NCBI GenBank assembly: GCA_002868985.1
Contig: PKTV01000498.1
Coordinates: 1-16,476, forward strand
From: Desulfobacteraceae bacterium
Lineage (GTDB): Bacteria > Desulfobacterota > Desulfobacteria > Desulfobacterales > UBA11574
Length of the DNA stretch: 16,476 nucleotides
Direction: 5' to 3'
A model generated the notes under the pieces. The model had not been told where the DNA came from, searched no databases, and saw only the letters and a list, made by a program, of their open reading frames with translations. A program made the translations under genes and the position numbers. Positions 8,518-15,462 of this stretch are shown piece by piece. Position 1 is the first letter of the stretch. The number at the start of each line of letters is the position of its first letter.

Positions 8518-9524
8518 ACCGCCAGTTGCCTCCTTTCAAGATACTGCAACAACATCGAAAGTGAAAATGTCAATACAAGATATAAAAGCGCACATACAAA
8601 CCAGAGTTCAAATGGTTGCAGGCTGGTTGTAACAACTTCACGTGTTGCTTTTGTCAACTCACGAATTGCGATAATCCCCAGGAGCGAGGAATCTTTAATG
8701 AGGCTGATGAACTGACCTGAAAGTGGTGGAAGAATTCGACGCAGAGCCTGAGGAAGAATTACGTAACGCATGGACTTCACATATGTCATGCCAAGGGATC
8801 TGGCGGCTTCAGTTTGACCACGATGGATGGACTGGATACCGGCACGTACCATTTCTGCCACATATGCGCCTGTAAAACCGGCCAGTGCTGCAATCCCGAA
8901 CCACAGGGGGGGAATCTGTCCGATTCCATGCTTGGTAAGGATATTGTTGATCAGTGTGCCAAGAACAAAATACCAGATAAAAATTTGCACCAATAGGGGT
9001 GAACCCCGGATCATCTCAATATAGGTAATCGCAGACCACTTTAGGGCCGGATTGGAAGAAATTCGTGCAAGACCGGTGAACAGTCCGATGAGTATCCCAA
9101 AAACAATAGCGATGATACTCACCTTTAAGGTCAACCAAAGTCCTTCTAATAGAATGCCCACACGCCACTTTTTATAAGTAGCCAGTACGTCACCGTAGAA
9201 GATCGTATCGCCTTCTTCTATTTCTAACGCACCCTCAGGAACGGTATACGATTCAGTTCCTTCGAGTCCCTTAACCTGAACAACCGAGACCTCGCCTTTT
9301 TTTAAAATACTTAAAGCTTCGCCGTCTATCTCCGCTTTTATTTCAACCTGTTCCTGATAGGCAAAGTACTTTGGGATACGATACCATCGCCATGTATAAT
9401 CAATCTGAAGCGCAGAAAAATAAAGGGATAGAACAACACTTATTACAATAAAGAAAAAAACGCCCACCCAGAAGTAATAGTGATTCCCCTGTTTCGAACG
9501 CTTCAAAGCTATCGGTGAACTCAT
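8514..9524 (-). CDS. Polar amino acid ABC transporter permease A (HisM/GlnP family, extended N-terminus)
   Basis: This is the 336-residue paralogue of permease B, with the same layout. It has an N-terminal helix (about 18-40), then a predicted periplasmic segment (about 55-118) ending [16 protein letters not shown], then the five-helix transport core. The core carries [13 protein letters not shown] and the EAA loop [21 protein letters not shown]. The core is nearly the same as in permease B, including long stretches of nearly identical DNA (for example 8951-8992 against 6973-7014). The periplasmic insert has diverged much more. GAGG lies 7 nt before the ATG at 9524. The stop overlaps the ATPase start by 4 bp, and binding protein 1 lies 218 bp upstream. 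This gene with the ATPase looks like the ancestral core of the cluster. Confidence 0.94.
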   Translation of the reverse strand: MSSPIALKRSKQGNHYYFWVGVFFFIVISVVLSLYFSALQIDYTWRWYRIPKYFAYQEQVEIKAEIDGEALSILKKGEVSVVQVKGLEGTESYTVPEGALEIEEGDTIFYGDVLATYKKWRVGILLEGLWLTLKVSIIAIVFGILIGLFTGLARISSNPALKWSAITYIEMIRGSPLLVQIFIWYFVLGTLINNILTKHGIGQIPPLWFGIAALAGFTGAYVAEMVRAGIQSIHRGQTEAARSLGMTYVKSMRYVILPQALRRILPPLSGQFISLIKDSSLLGIIAIRELTKATREVVTTSLQPFELWFVCALLYLVLTFSLSMLLQYLERRQLAV

Positions 9525-9612
9525 CTGGTTACCTCATATACCGGTTTGATTATCTTTAGCATCTTGATAAATGAACGTTTTATTTTCCGTGAAAAACCCA
9601 GGCAGTACCGAT

Positions 9613-9657
9613 GTGTTGGAGTACTGGAGTAATGAAAAAGATCCAAAACTCCAGCAC
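9613..9657. repeat. Hairpin-forming repeat between binding protein 1 and permease A
   Basis: GTGTTGGAGT at 9613-9622 pairs with ACTCCAGCAC at 9648-9657, giving a 10-bp stem with one G-T pair. The loop contains a second GGAGTAATG motif. The motif resembles the TGGAATAATGG arms of the element between smc and ftsY, so it may be a degenerate member of the same family. It lies inside the transporter operon, where it could affect mRNA stability or the ratio of binding protein to permease. No T run follows on either strand, so it is not a standard terminator. Confidence 0.4.
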
Positions 9658-9742
9658 CCCATCGCCTCAGATTCGTAAAATTCCTTTTACTATTTTAACT
9701 TCCAAGAGACTCAAAGCTTGTCCATTCGATGTTTCGTTAACC

Positions 9743-10570
9743 TTACTGAACATTTTTAATCCAGCCGGTACTTTTGATCCACTTGTTGTAGATCCTTTCA
9801 TACCGTCCGTCATTTTTAATCTGAGTTAAAAAGTTGTTCAGCCAGTTCAAAAAATCCGGGTCTCCTTTTTTGACGCCCCAGGCAAGCGGTTCAAAAGTAA
9901 ACGGCTTGTCGAGAAAGACCAGTTTACCGGCACCCTGCTGGGCCATAAATACAACGCAGTAGGGGAGATCATACACAAAAGCGTCCGCTTTTCCGTTAAC
10001 CACCTCTAATGCCGCTTCAGGCTCAGTTTCAAAGGATTTGTAGGTGCATTTTGGAATCAGTCTTTTTACAGCCTGCTCGCCGGTGGTTCCAAGTTTTGAT
10101 GTTACGGTGTACTTGGAATTGTTCAGATCCTTATAAGAATTTATTTTTCCCTGATGTTTTTTATTTATTAAAATGGACTGCCCCACAATAATATAGGGGT
10201 CGGCAAAATTAATTTTGAGATTCCTTTCCTGGGTTACGGTCATTCCACTCATGATAATATCGAATTTATAGGTGATGAGTGAAGGAATGATGCCGTCCCA
10301 AGCCGTATTGACCGGAACAAATTTAACGCCCATGGCTTTGGCCATCTCTTTTGCCATATCGATGTCAAAGCCGACGAATTTCCATTTTTTGTTCGTCATT
10401 TCAAAGGGCATATATCCGGCTTCAAAACCGACCCGAAGCTCGCCTTTCTTCAAGATCGATTCCAGTGTCGATTTTTTTGCGAGCTCGATATCGGCCCCCA
10501 ATGCAGATGTAGAGACCATAAAAAATGCAACCAGGATAGCAACCATACCGAAAATAAAACCTTTCTTCAT
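9743..10570 (-). CDS. Polar amino acid ABC transporter periplasmic binding protein 1
   Basis: This is a periplasmic solute receptor of the SBP_bac_3 (HisJ/GlnH) family, 275 residues. A Sec signal peptide (MKKGFIFGMVAILVAFFMVS...) probably ends at ALG before ADIELAKK. Family landmarks are VGFEAGYMPFEM, FVGFDIDMAKEMAKAMG, DIIMSGMTVTQERNLKINFADPY, GTTGEQAVKRL and DAFVYDLPY. In relatives, the Arg of the TQER segment binds the ligand carboxylate and the Asp of YDLP lies near the amino group. The ligand cannot be read from the sequence. I start at the ATG at 10570 because AGGAGG lies 8 nt upstream and the signal peptide begins there; an upstream in-frame start gives 15 residues that do not fit. It is about three quarters identical by eye to binding protein 2. 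Confidence 0.94.
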   Translation of the reverse strand: MKKGFIFGMVAILVAFFMVSTSALGADIELAKKSTLESILKKGELRVGFEAGYMPFEMTNKKWKFVGFDIDMAKEMAKAMGVKFVPVNTAWDGIIPSLITYKFDIIMSGMTVTQERNLKINFADPYIIVGQSILINKKHQGKINSYKDLNNSKYTVTSKLGTTGEQAVKRLIPKCTYKSFETEPEAALEVVNGKADAFVYDLPYCVVFMAQQGAGKLVFLDKPFTFEPLAWGVKKGDPDFLNWLNNFLTQIKNDGRYERIYNKWIKSTGWIKNVQ

Positions 10571-10666
10571 AACTTGACCCTCCTTTTGTCTGTTTGCTTC
10601 CAATTTGGTGGACACGATTGATGATGTATTCCCTGAATCTTGTAAAGTTCAGATGTTAAGCCATTA

Positions 10667-10846
10667 TTAGTAGGATTTCCCTTCTCTTAAGACTTCGTTT
10701 ATTGTCATTCGGACATTACAATCCGGGCATTTGGGGACTTCTTCAGCCGGCACGTAATGAATTTCAGTGCGTCTACATTTGAGGCATATCAGTTCAACTG
10801 CACTCCCTTGCCGTGTTTTCTTCTTTGGTTTATTTTTATCTTTCAT
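10667..10846 (-). CDS. Small zinc-ribbon protein of unknown function
   Basis: This is a 59-residue cytoplasmic protein with a lysine-rich N-terminus (MKDKNKPKKKTRQGSA). Two CxxC knuckles (CLKC and CPDC) are about 20 residues apart, an arrangement typical of a zinc ribbon. It ends MTINEVLREGKSY. I cannot assign a function. The basic tail plus zinc ribbon would suit nucleic acid or ribosome binding, but that is inference. It lies between the two binding-protein genes, on the same strand, with 124 and 96 bp on either side. The ATG at 10846 has GAGG 9 nt upstream. A TTG at 10861 would extend it but has no support. The GAGG overlaps the end of the dispersed repeat at 10857. Confidence 0.75.
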   Translation of the reverse strand: MKDKNKPKKKTRQGSAVELICLKCRRTEIHYVPAEEVPKCPDCNVRMTINEVLREGKSY

Positions 10847-10856
10847 GATGTTGTTC

Positions 10857-10922
10857 CTCAAGTTAGGGGCTTCGCCCCAATTGGAATGATAGCCTCCGGC
10901 CCGTAGGGCCTGCGCCTCGGAG
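10857..10922. repeat. Dispersed repeat copy plus adjoining GC-rich hairpin
   Basis: Positions 10857-10890 match the inverted sequence 1483-1450 at 30 of 34 positions. Within it, GGGGC (10866-10870) and GCCCC (10874-10878) form a tight hairpin around TTC. Next to it, GGCCC (10898-10902) and GGGCC (10906-10910) form a second hairpin, flanked by CTCCG (10894-10898) and CGGAG (10918-10922). The pair occupies the gap between binding protein 2 and the zinc-ribbon gene. No T run follows, so this looks like a REP-type element rather than a terminator. Confidence 0.5.
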
Positions 10923-10970
10923 AAAATGCTGGAATAGCTGTATAAATTCCAAGACGTTAAATTGATAACT

Positions 10971-11813
10971 TCAGTCCAGCCGTTGAACGTTCTTGATCCA
11001 GTCTGTATTTATTATCCATTTATTGTAAATCCTTTCATACCGCCCGTCGTTTTTGATCTGTCTTAAAAAGTTGTTCAGCCAGTTCAAAAAATCGGGATCA
11101 CCTTTCCTGATCGCCCAGGCAAGCGGTTCAAAAGTAAACGGTTTATCAAGAAAGGTCAGTTTGTCTTTTCCCTTCATGACCATCACAACAACACAAAAAG
11201 GCAGATCATAGACAAAAGCATCGGCATTACCGTTTATCACTTCAAGAACAGCTTCGTTTTCCGTCTTAAAAGATTTGTAAGTGCATCTTGGAATCAGATT
11301 TTTTACAGCCTGTTCACCGGTGGTTGAGGATTGGGAGGTTACAATGTACTTTGGATAATCCAGATCCTTATAAGATTTTATCTTTCCGTCATGTTTTTTG
11401 TTGATCAAAATGGTCTGGCCCACAATGATATACGGGTCGGCAAAGCTTATCTTGAGGTTTCTTTCCTGGGTAACCGTCATACCGCTGATGATGATATCGA
11501 ATTTGCCGGTGGTCAGAGAAGGAATGATATCGTCCCAAGCCGTATTGACCGGAACAAATTTAACGCCTGCGGCTTTGGCCATTTCTTTGGCGATATCAAT
11601 GTCAAAGCCGACATATCTTCCTTTTTGGTTCGTCATTTCAAAAGGCATGTACCCGGAATCGAAACCGACCCAAAGCTCGCCTTTTTTAAGGATATCTTCC
11701 AGCGTCGACTTTTTGGCAAGTTCGATGTCGCTGCATACAACGGATGAACAGAACATGAAAAAAATGACGACTATTAAAACGCATCGCTGTAATAATGTTT
11801 TTTTCTTTTTCAT
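10971..11813 (-). CDS. Polar amino acid ABC transporter periplasmic binding protein 2
   Basis: This is a second SBP_bac_3 receptor, 280 residues, closely related to binding protein 1. A signal peptide (MKKKKTLLQRCVLIVVIFFMF...) ends near VVCS, before DIELAKKSTLE. The mature protein shows VGFDSGYMPFEM, VGFDIDIAKEMAKAAG, DIIISGMTVTQERNLKISFADPY, TTGEQAVKNLIP and DAFVYDLPF. Differences from its paralogue cluster in places such as TSQSSTTGEQ against TSKLGTTGEQ, so the ligand range may differ. An open frame continues 50 codons upstream, but it crosses palindromic intergenic DNA and lacks signal-peptide features, so I place the start at the ATG at 11813. The ribosome binding site there is weak (AGG about 12 nt upstream). 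It is the first gene of the transporter cluster. Confidence 0.92.
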   Translation of the reverse strand: MKKKKTLLQRCVLIVVIFFMFCSSVVCSDIELAKKSTLEDILKKGELWVGFDSGYMPFEMTNQKGRYVGFDIDIAKEMAKAAGVKFVPVNTAWDDIIPSLTTGKFDIIISGMTVTQERNLKISFADPYIIVGQTILINKKHDGKIKSYKDLDYPKYIVTSQSSTTGEQAVKNLIPRCTYKSFKTENEAVLEVINGNADAFVYDLPFCVVVMVMKGKDKLTFLDKPFTFEPLAWAIRKGDPDFLNWLNNFLRQIKNDGRYERIYNKWIINTDWIKNVQRLD

Positions 11814-11874
11814 TATTAGGTTTAGCCTGTTGGGAAAACCTGAATCAGACAGGATCTTTGTCACACGGCACAGG

Positions 11875-11926
11875 CGGACAAGTCCGTTTGAGTGCGACCG
11901 GCCTGTCCCGTTAACGGGGCCTGTCC
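11875..11926. repeat. Paired palindromes upstream of binding protein 2
   Basis: CGGAC-AA-GTCCG (11875-11886) and the perfect 12-bp palindrome CCCGTTAACGGG (11907-11918) lie about 20 bp apart. The second overlaps and is followed by two direct GCCTGTCC copies (11901-11908 and 11919-11926). They begin about 60 nt upstream of the binding protein 2 start. They could be operator half-sites or a REP-type repeat; CCTGTCCC also occurs at 10-17 of the window. The GC-rich composition differs from the AT-rich flanks. Confidence 0.4.
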
Positions 11927-12088
11927 GGGTTAGATTATGGATTCCGACTTTTTGATATACCATGGCCGGAATGACATTTTAATTGCCGAGTTAATTATTA
12001 TAATTTAGTAACAAGCAGGCCTATAGAAATCAAGATATTTTAAACAGCGCTTTTGGATGTGAGCAGGTTTGATGTCATCTGAATAATC

Positions 12089-12118
12089 TTGACACAAACA
12101 TTGGAGAACAGATAGTAT
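12089..12118 (+). promoter_or_regulatory. Candidate sigma-70-type promoter for the phosphofructokinase
   Basis: A perfect TTGACA (12089-12094) is followed after 18 bp by TAGTAT (12113-12118, four of six consensus bases). AT-rich DNA follows. Transcription would begin near 12125 and leave a leader of about 175 nt. This is pattern matching only. Confidence 0.4.
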
Positions 12119-12279
12119 TATTAATGTCTTGAGTTTTTTATTTTTAGTAACGTCAGCAAAATGTAGCCGGTTGGGAAAATTTTTAATGTAAAATCATATA
12201 GATACTTTTATGGATGGACAATAGTTCTTAAACTACGGAAACCTGCACTGCCGTTTAGATGACATTGGGAGCACAAATC

Positions 12280-12306
12280 ATGGCCTTGAATGGAGCGGTA
12301 AAATGA
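12280..12306 (+). CDS. Possible 8-codon leader peptide overlapping the phosphofructokinase start
   Basis: ATG at 12280 opens a short frame, MALNGAVK, closed by TGA at 12304-12306. It has its own ribosome binding site (GGGAG, 12267-12271, 8 nt upstream). Its stop overlaps the phosphofructokinase ATG (12303-12305) in an ATGA arrangement. Ribosomes ending the leader could re-start on the enzyme gene, whose own GGAG (12292-12295) lies inside the leader. This is an inference from spacing; the peptide matches no attenuator I know and may be chance. Confidence 0.35.
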   Translation: MALNGAVK

Positions 12307-14393
12307 AAGATAAAGATCCGAACAATATTGAAGTTTTGTTAAAAAATCCTGAGGTTCAGGCAGTAACCAATAATATTAACCAGGAGTTGATTGAGAGAAG
12401 GAAATATATCCCCCCCAAATGCAAAGTATTTAAAAGCCCTTACACTCTGTTAAAGGAGGATGATTTTTTTAACTTCAATATTGATGAGGAAGCAAGGAAA
12501 CTTTTGCCGAACATCATACATAATAATGTTCAGATTCTTGTGGGCCTTGATTCACCTGAAGAATCTTTTAAAGATAGATACTGCAAAAAACGACATATCG
12601 GCATTGTATTTTCAGGGGGCCCGGCTCCAGGTGGACATAATGTGATCGCAGGATTATACGAGGCTGCGAAAAAGGCAAATCCGAAAACCAAAATTTATGG
12701 TTTTTTGCTCGGCCCGGATGGAATTGTCGAAAATGAAGCCATTGAAATAACCGGCAGCCTTGTTGATGCGTACAGAAACCTTGGCGGTTTTACCATGATA
12801 AAAACCGGCCGAACGAAAATAGACACCAAAGAGAAGATGGCCCTATCCAGGGAAACCTGCAAAAGGCTTGGCCTGGATGCTTTAGTCATCGTTGGAGGGG
12901 ATGATTCAAATACCAATGCAGCATTTCTGGCCCAGGAAATGATCGAAGACAATGTCCAGGTCATTGGCGTTCCTAAAACCATTGATGGCGATATACAGGT
13001 CAGAGACGCAGATGGTCATATTTTATGCGCCATGTCATTCGGTTTTCATACTGCTGCAAGGGCATTTTCAAACTCTATCAGCAATCTGTGCACGGACAGC
13101 GGTTCAGATGTTAAATACTGGCACATCTGCAAGGTGATGGGAAGAGTCGCCAGTCATCTGGCACTTGAAGTTGCCTTGCAGACCCATGCCAATATGACCC
13201 TTATTGGTGAAGATCTTTGTGATTTCATCGATAAAAAAAGAATTGAAGAAGCGGCAAAAAAGAATGATATTGATTACACTGCCTATGGGATGACCCTGAG
13301 GCATCTGTCTCGTGTGATTTGTAACGGCATTGTTAGAAGGGCTGAGGTTGGGAAAAACTACGGTGTGATTGTTATTCCCGAGGGGATATTGGAGTTTGTC
13401 AATGAAATACAGGTTTTTATCATAAAGCTAAACACCATTATTGCTGAATATAACGACACCCATGATACGGATTTCCATACGGATTTCCCCGCACTTGAGG
13501 ATAAGTTGGAATATTTGCGGAGACTTGCCAGACGTTCAAGGGAAGAGCAACGTTTTTCTGTCTGGAACACACGGGACGATGATTTGTTTAATGATATTCC
13601 GGGGTTCTTCCAGGAAGGTCTTCTCATGGAAAGAGACAGTCACGGAAATTTTCAGTTTTCCCAGGTTAAGACTGAAAAGGTGCTCATGGGACTGGTGAAT
13701 GACTACCTGAATATTTTAAAAGAGAACGGGTCGTATAAAATTGGAATAGAAAAATCCTATTACCGGAAAGTCCTCGGAAAAGGAGGGCTCGATCCGGATT
13801 ACTTTGGCCCCATTATTTTCAAGAATTATAATGATGCCGAGTTATTACTGGTGAAACCTTCAATAATATCGGTAAAAACCCTTAAGATGGCCCTTGAAAA
13901 AGAGCAGGCAATTTCAGAAGCTGAAGAGATTCCTAAACCTATTGAAAAGATTTATCAGAAATCCGTGCCAAAATTCAAAACTCAGGTTCATTTTTACGGG
14001 TATGACGGCAGAGGCAACAACCCAACTCGATTTGACTGTAACTATACCTATAACCTGGGATTAACGGTTTTCAGCCTGATCGCCAATGGTTCTACAGGTC
14101 AGATGGCGGCCATAAGGAATTTGGAGAAGGATTTTGAAAAATGGGAACCCATTGGAATTCCCATCGCGCCATTGATGCATCTTGAAGAAAGAAAAGGGAA
14201 GCTTACGCTTGTTTTGGAAAAAAGTATAGTTGATGTCAATTCAGCTTCTTTTAGAATAGTAAAGGCATTTAGAGAAAAATGGCTTGCGGCGGTTCCGGGT
14301 GACGACAACTACCGGCACCCGGGTCCCATAAGGTTTGCCGGGGAAAGTGAAGAAGACCGGCCGATCACTCTGGTTTTGAATGCACTGGGTTAA
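12303..14393 (+). CDS. pfp: PPi-dependent phosphofructokinase, long form
   Basis: This 696-residue cytoplasmic enzyme should interconvert fructose 6-phosphate and fructose 1,6-bisphosphate using pyrophosphate. It belongs to the long PfkA-like group, with plant and spirochaete PPi enzymes. The phosphate-binding loop is SGGPAPGGHN (104-113). GGDDSNTNA is at 198-206, where the second Asp replaces the Gly of ATP enzymes. PKTIDGD is at 224-230, with the Lys typical of PPi users and the catalytic Asp. MGRVASH is at 279-285 and PEG at 359-361. A YDGRGNNPTRFD segment near the C-terminal part corresponds to the sugar-binding YEGR region. The first 95 residues are an N-terminal extension usual in long forms. 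The ATG at 12303 has GGAG 7 nt upstream and overlaps a small leader ORF. The two diagnostic residues favour PPi over ATP. The reversible reaction suits an energy-limited anaerobe. Confidence 0.93.
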   Translation: MKDKDPNNIEVLLKNPEVQAVTNNINQELIERRKYIPPKCKVFKSPYTLLKEDDFFNFNIDEEARKLLPNIIHNNVQILVGLDSPEESFKDRYCKKRHIGIVFSGGPAPGGHNVIAGLYEAAKKANPKTKIYGFLLGPDGIVENEAIEITGSLVDAYRNLGGFTMIKTGRTKIDTKEKMALSRETCKRLGLDALVIVGGDDSNTNAAFLAQEMIEDNVQVIGVPKTIDGDIQVRDADGHILCAMSFGFHTAARAFSNSISNLCTDSGSDVKYWHICKVMGRVASHLALEVALQTHANMTLIGEDLCDFIDKKRIEEAAKKNDIDYTAYGMTLRHLSRVICNGIVRRAEVGKNYGVIVIPEGILEFVNEIQVFIIKLNTIIAEYNDTHDTDFHTDFPALEDKLEYLRRLARRSREEQRFSVWNTRDDDLFNDIPGFFQEGLLMERDSHGNFQFSQVKTEKVLMGLVNDYLNILKENGSYKIGIEKSYYRKVLGKGGLDPDYFGPIIFKNYNDAELLLVKPSIISVKTLKMALEKEQAISEAEEIPKPIEKIYQKSVPKFKTQVHFYGYDGRGNNPTRFDCNYTYNLGLTVFSLIANGSTGQMAAIRNLEKDFEKWEPIGIPIAPLMHLEERKGKLTLVLEKSIVDVNSASFRIVKAFREKWLAAVPGDDNYRHPGPIRFAGESEEDRPITLVLNALG

Positions 14394-14471
14394 CTTTTAC
14401 TAAGTAACATAAATCATAGTCGACGTTTTTTAGTGATTTGCTGATTTTGATATCAAAACAGAAAAAGTTAC

Positions 14472-14582
14472 AAGTGCCTAAAATTAATGTATTCTATCAA
14501 TTTTAATTATAATTGATCGCGCTGAAAGCGCGTTCCTCAACTTTAGCTCACTTTAGGCACTTTAGATCACTTCAAACTTTAG
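14472..14582. repeat. Structured intergenic repeat with phased ACTTTAG units
   Basis: AAGTGCCTAAAAT (14472-14484) and ACTTTAGGCACTT (14550-14562) are inverted copies with one mismatch. Between them lie an AT-rich hairpin, ATCAATT (14496-14502) with AATTGAT (14511-14517), and a GC-rich hairpin, CGCGCT (14518-14523) with AGCGCG (14527-14532). ACTTTAG occurs four times at 14540, 14550, 14559 and 14576, with a degenerate copy at 14569, giving spacing near 10 bp. It lies between the phosphofructokinase and the CBS protein. It could be a small mobile-type repeat or a terminator-like boundary, but there is no T run. A separate perfect palindrome, TTTTGATATCAAAA, is at 14445-14458. Confidence 0.45.
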
Positions 14583-14676
14583 ATTTTATAAGAAGGCTTG
14601 GGTAACATTTCCATTAGTAAGGGTTATGTCGAGCATCTAATTTACTTATTAGTGATATCGAACAAAGGAAGACATC

Positions 14677-15282
14677 ATGAAAATAAAGACGTTAATGGTT
14701 TCCGACCCGATTACCATCACGGAAAGCGCTTCGATACAGGAAGCCATCGAGTTGATGAAGATTAACTCCATCCGGCATCTTCCTGTTGTTTCGAAAGATA
14801 ATCAACTGAAAGGTTTTATTACCCTTGCGGATTTAAAGCAGGGCCTTATTCCCTCCATGTTGGGTGATGTTTCGCTCAGTGATTTGATCATAAAAAATCC
14901 TATCGTCGTGGGGCCGGATGACGACATAGAAGTTGCGGCTCAGTTGATATACAAGCATAAAATCGGTGGGATGCCGGTGGTAGAAAACCATAAACTGGTT
15001 GGCATCATTACGGCAACGGATATCCTGCGGACCTTTATCGATATGATGGGGTTTCTCTCCGCGAGTTCACGCATTGATTTGGTTGTGGGAGATAAACCGG
15101 GTTCTTTTAGAAATGTCTTGCAGATTATCAACGATAATGGTGGAGACATCATCAATGTGGGGATGACGGCTCAGAAGGCCAGCAAAAGAGAATATTACTT
15201 CCGGCTTCTACCTTGCAATACAGAAGTTATCAGACAAGCCCTGGAAAAAGATGGGTATCAGGTACTACATGTTATGAATTGA
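14677..15282 (+). CDS. CBS-CBS-ACT protein, AcuB-like
   Basis: This is a 201-residue soluble protein. Two CBS motifs form a Bateman module, at about residues 7-60 (TLMVSDPITITESASIQEA..., HLPVV) and about 73-125 (IIKNPIVVGPDDDIEVAA..., GGMPVV, GIITATDIL). A C-terminal ACT-like domain spans about 130-201, starting RIDLVVGDKPGSFRNVLQII. This order matches the AcuB family, whose Bacillus member lies in the acetoin-use operon but has no settled biochemical role. CBS pairs commonly bind adenine nucleotides and ACT domains commonly bind amino acids, so a sensor role is likely; the target is unknown. AAAGGAAG precedes the ATG. It lies downstream of the phosphofructokinase, separated by 283 bp with repeats, so it is probably a separate unit. 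Confidence 0.9.
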   Translation: MKIKTLMVSDPITITESASIQEAIELMKINSIRHLPVVSKDNQLKGFITLADLKQGLIPSMLGDVSLSDLIIKNPIVVGPDDDIEVAAQLIYKHKIGGMPVVENHKLVGIITATDILRTFIDMMGFLSASSRIDLVVGDKPGSFRNVLQIINDNGGDIINVGMTAQKASKREYYFRLLPCNTEVIRQALEKDGYQVLHVMN

Positions 15283-15354
15283 ATTTGATCTAACATTGAA
15301 ACCATGGTCCTTTATGCCAGAAATAGGAAATAGGAAAGAGGATAAGGGAGACCA

Positions 15355-15460
15355 CCCCGCCCGCCTCGCCTGAGCGAGAGCGATGGCGGGCAGGGGATGA
15401 ACACGAATAAACACGAATTAATATATTAATATTTATGTTCATTTGCGTCCATTTGCGGTT
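15355..15460. repeat. Strong GC hairpin and adjoining AACACGAAT repeat
   Basis: CCCCGCCCGCC (15355-15365) pairs with GGCGGGCAGGGG (15385-15396) with one bulge, extended inward by TCGC (15366-15369) with GCGA (15380-15383). The adjoining sequence carries AACACGAAT twice (within 15400-15419), a TTAATATATTAA palindrome, and ATTTGCG twice (15441-15457). It lies between the convergent CBS and AhbD genes. It may act as a bidirectional transcription barrier or be a REP-type repeat. It stands out in GC content from its flanks. Confidence 0.5.
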
Positions 15461-15462
15461 AT

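Larger units (their letters stand above)
11814..12279. other. Divergent intergenic region, binding protein 2 / phosphofructokinase
   Basis: These 466 bp separate two divergent transcription units. The left part holds two palindromes (annotated separately). A perfect TATAAT lies on the minus strand at 12002-11997, but I find no matching -35, so promotion of binding protein 2 from it is only possible. The right part holds a better promoter candidate for the phosphofructokinase and then about 160 nt of leader. I recognise no riboswitch or RNA gene. Confidence 0.4.

Noticed and set aside
11814..11963. 50-residue N-terminal extension of binding protein 2
   Set aside because: It would place the signal peptide internally and is translated from palindromic intergenic DNA; the paralogue starts at the equivalent of the ATG at 11813.
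14445..14458. TTTTGATATCAAAA palindrome as a terminator of the phosphofructokinase
   Set aside because: The stem is AT-rich and no T run follows on the plus strand. It could be a protein site, but nothing supports that further.
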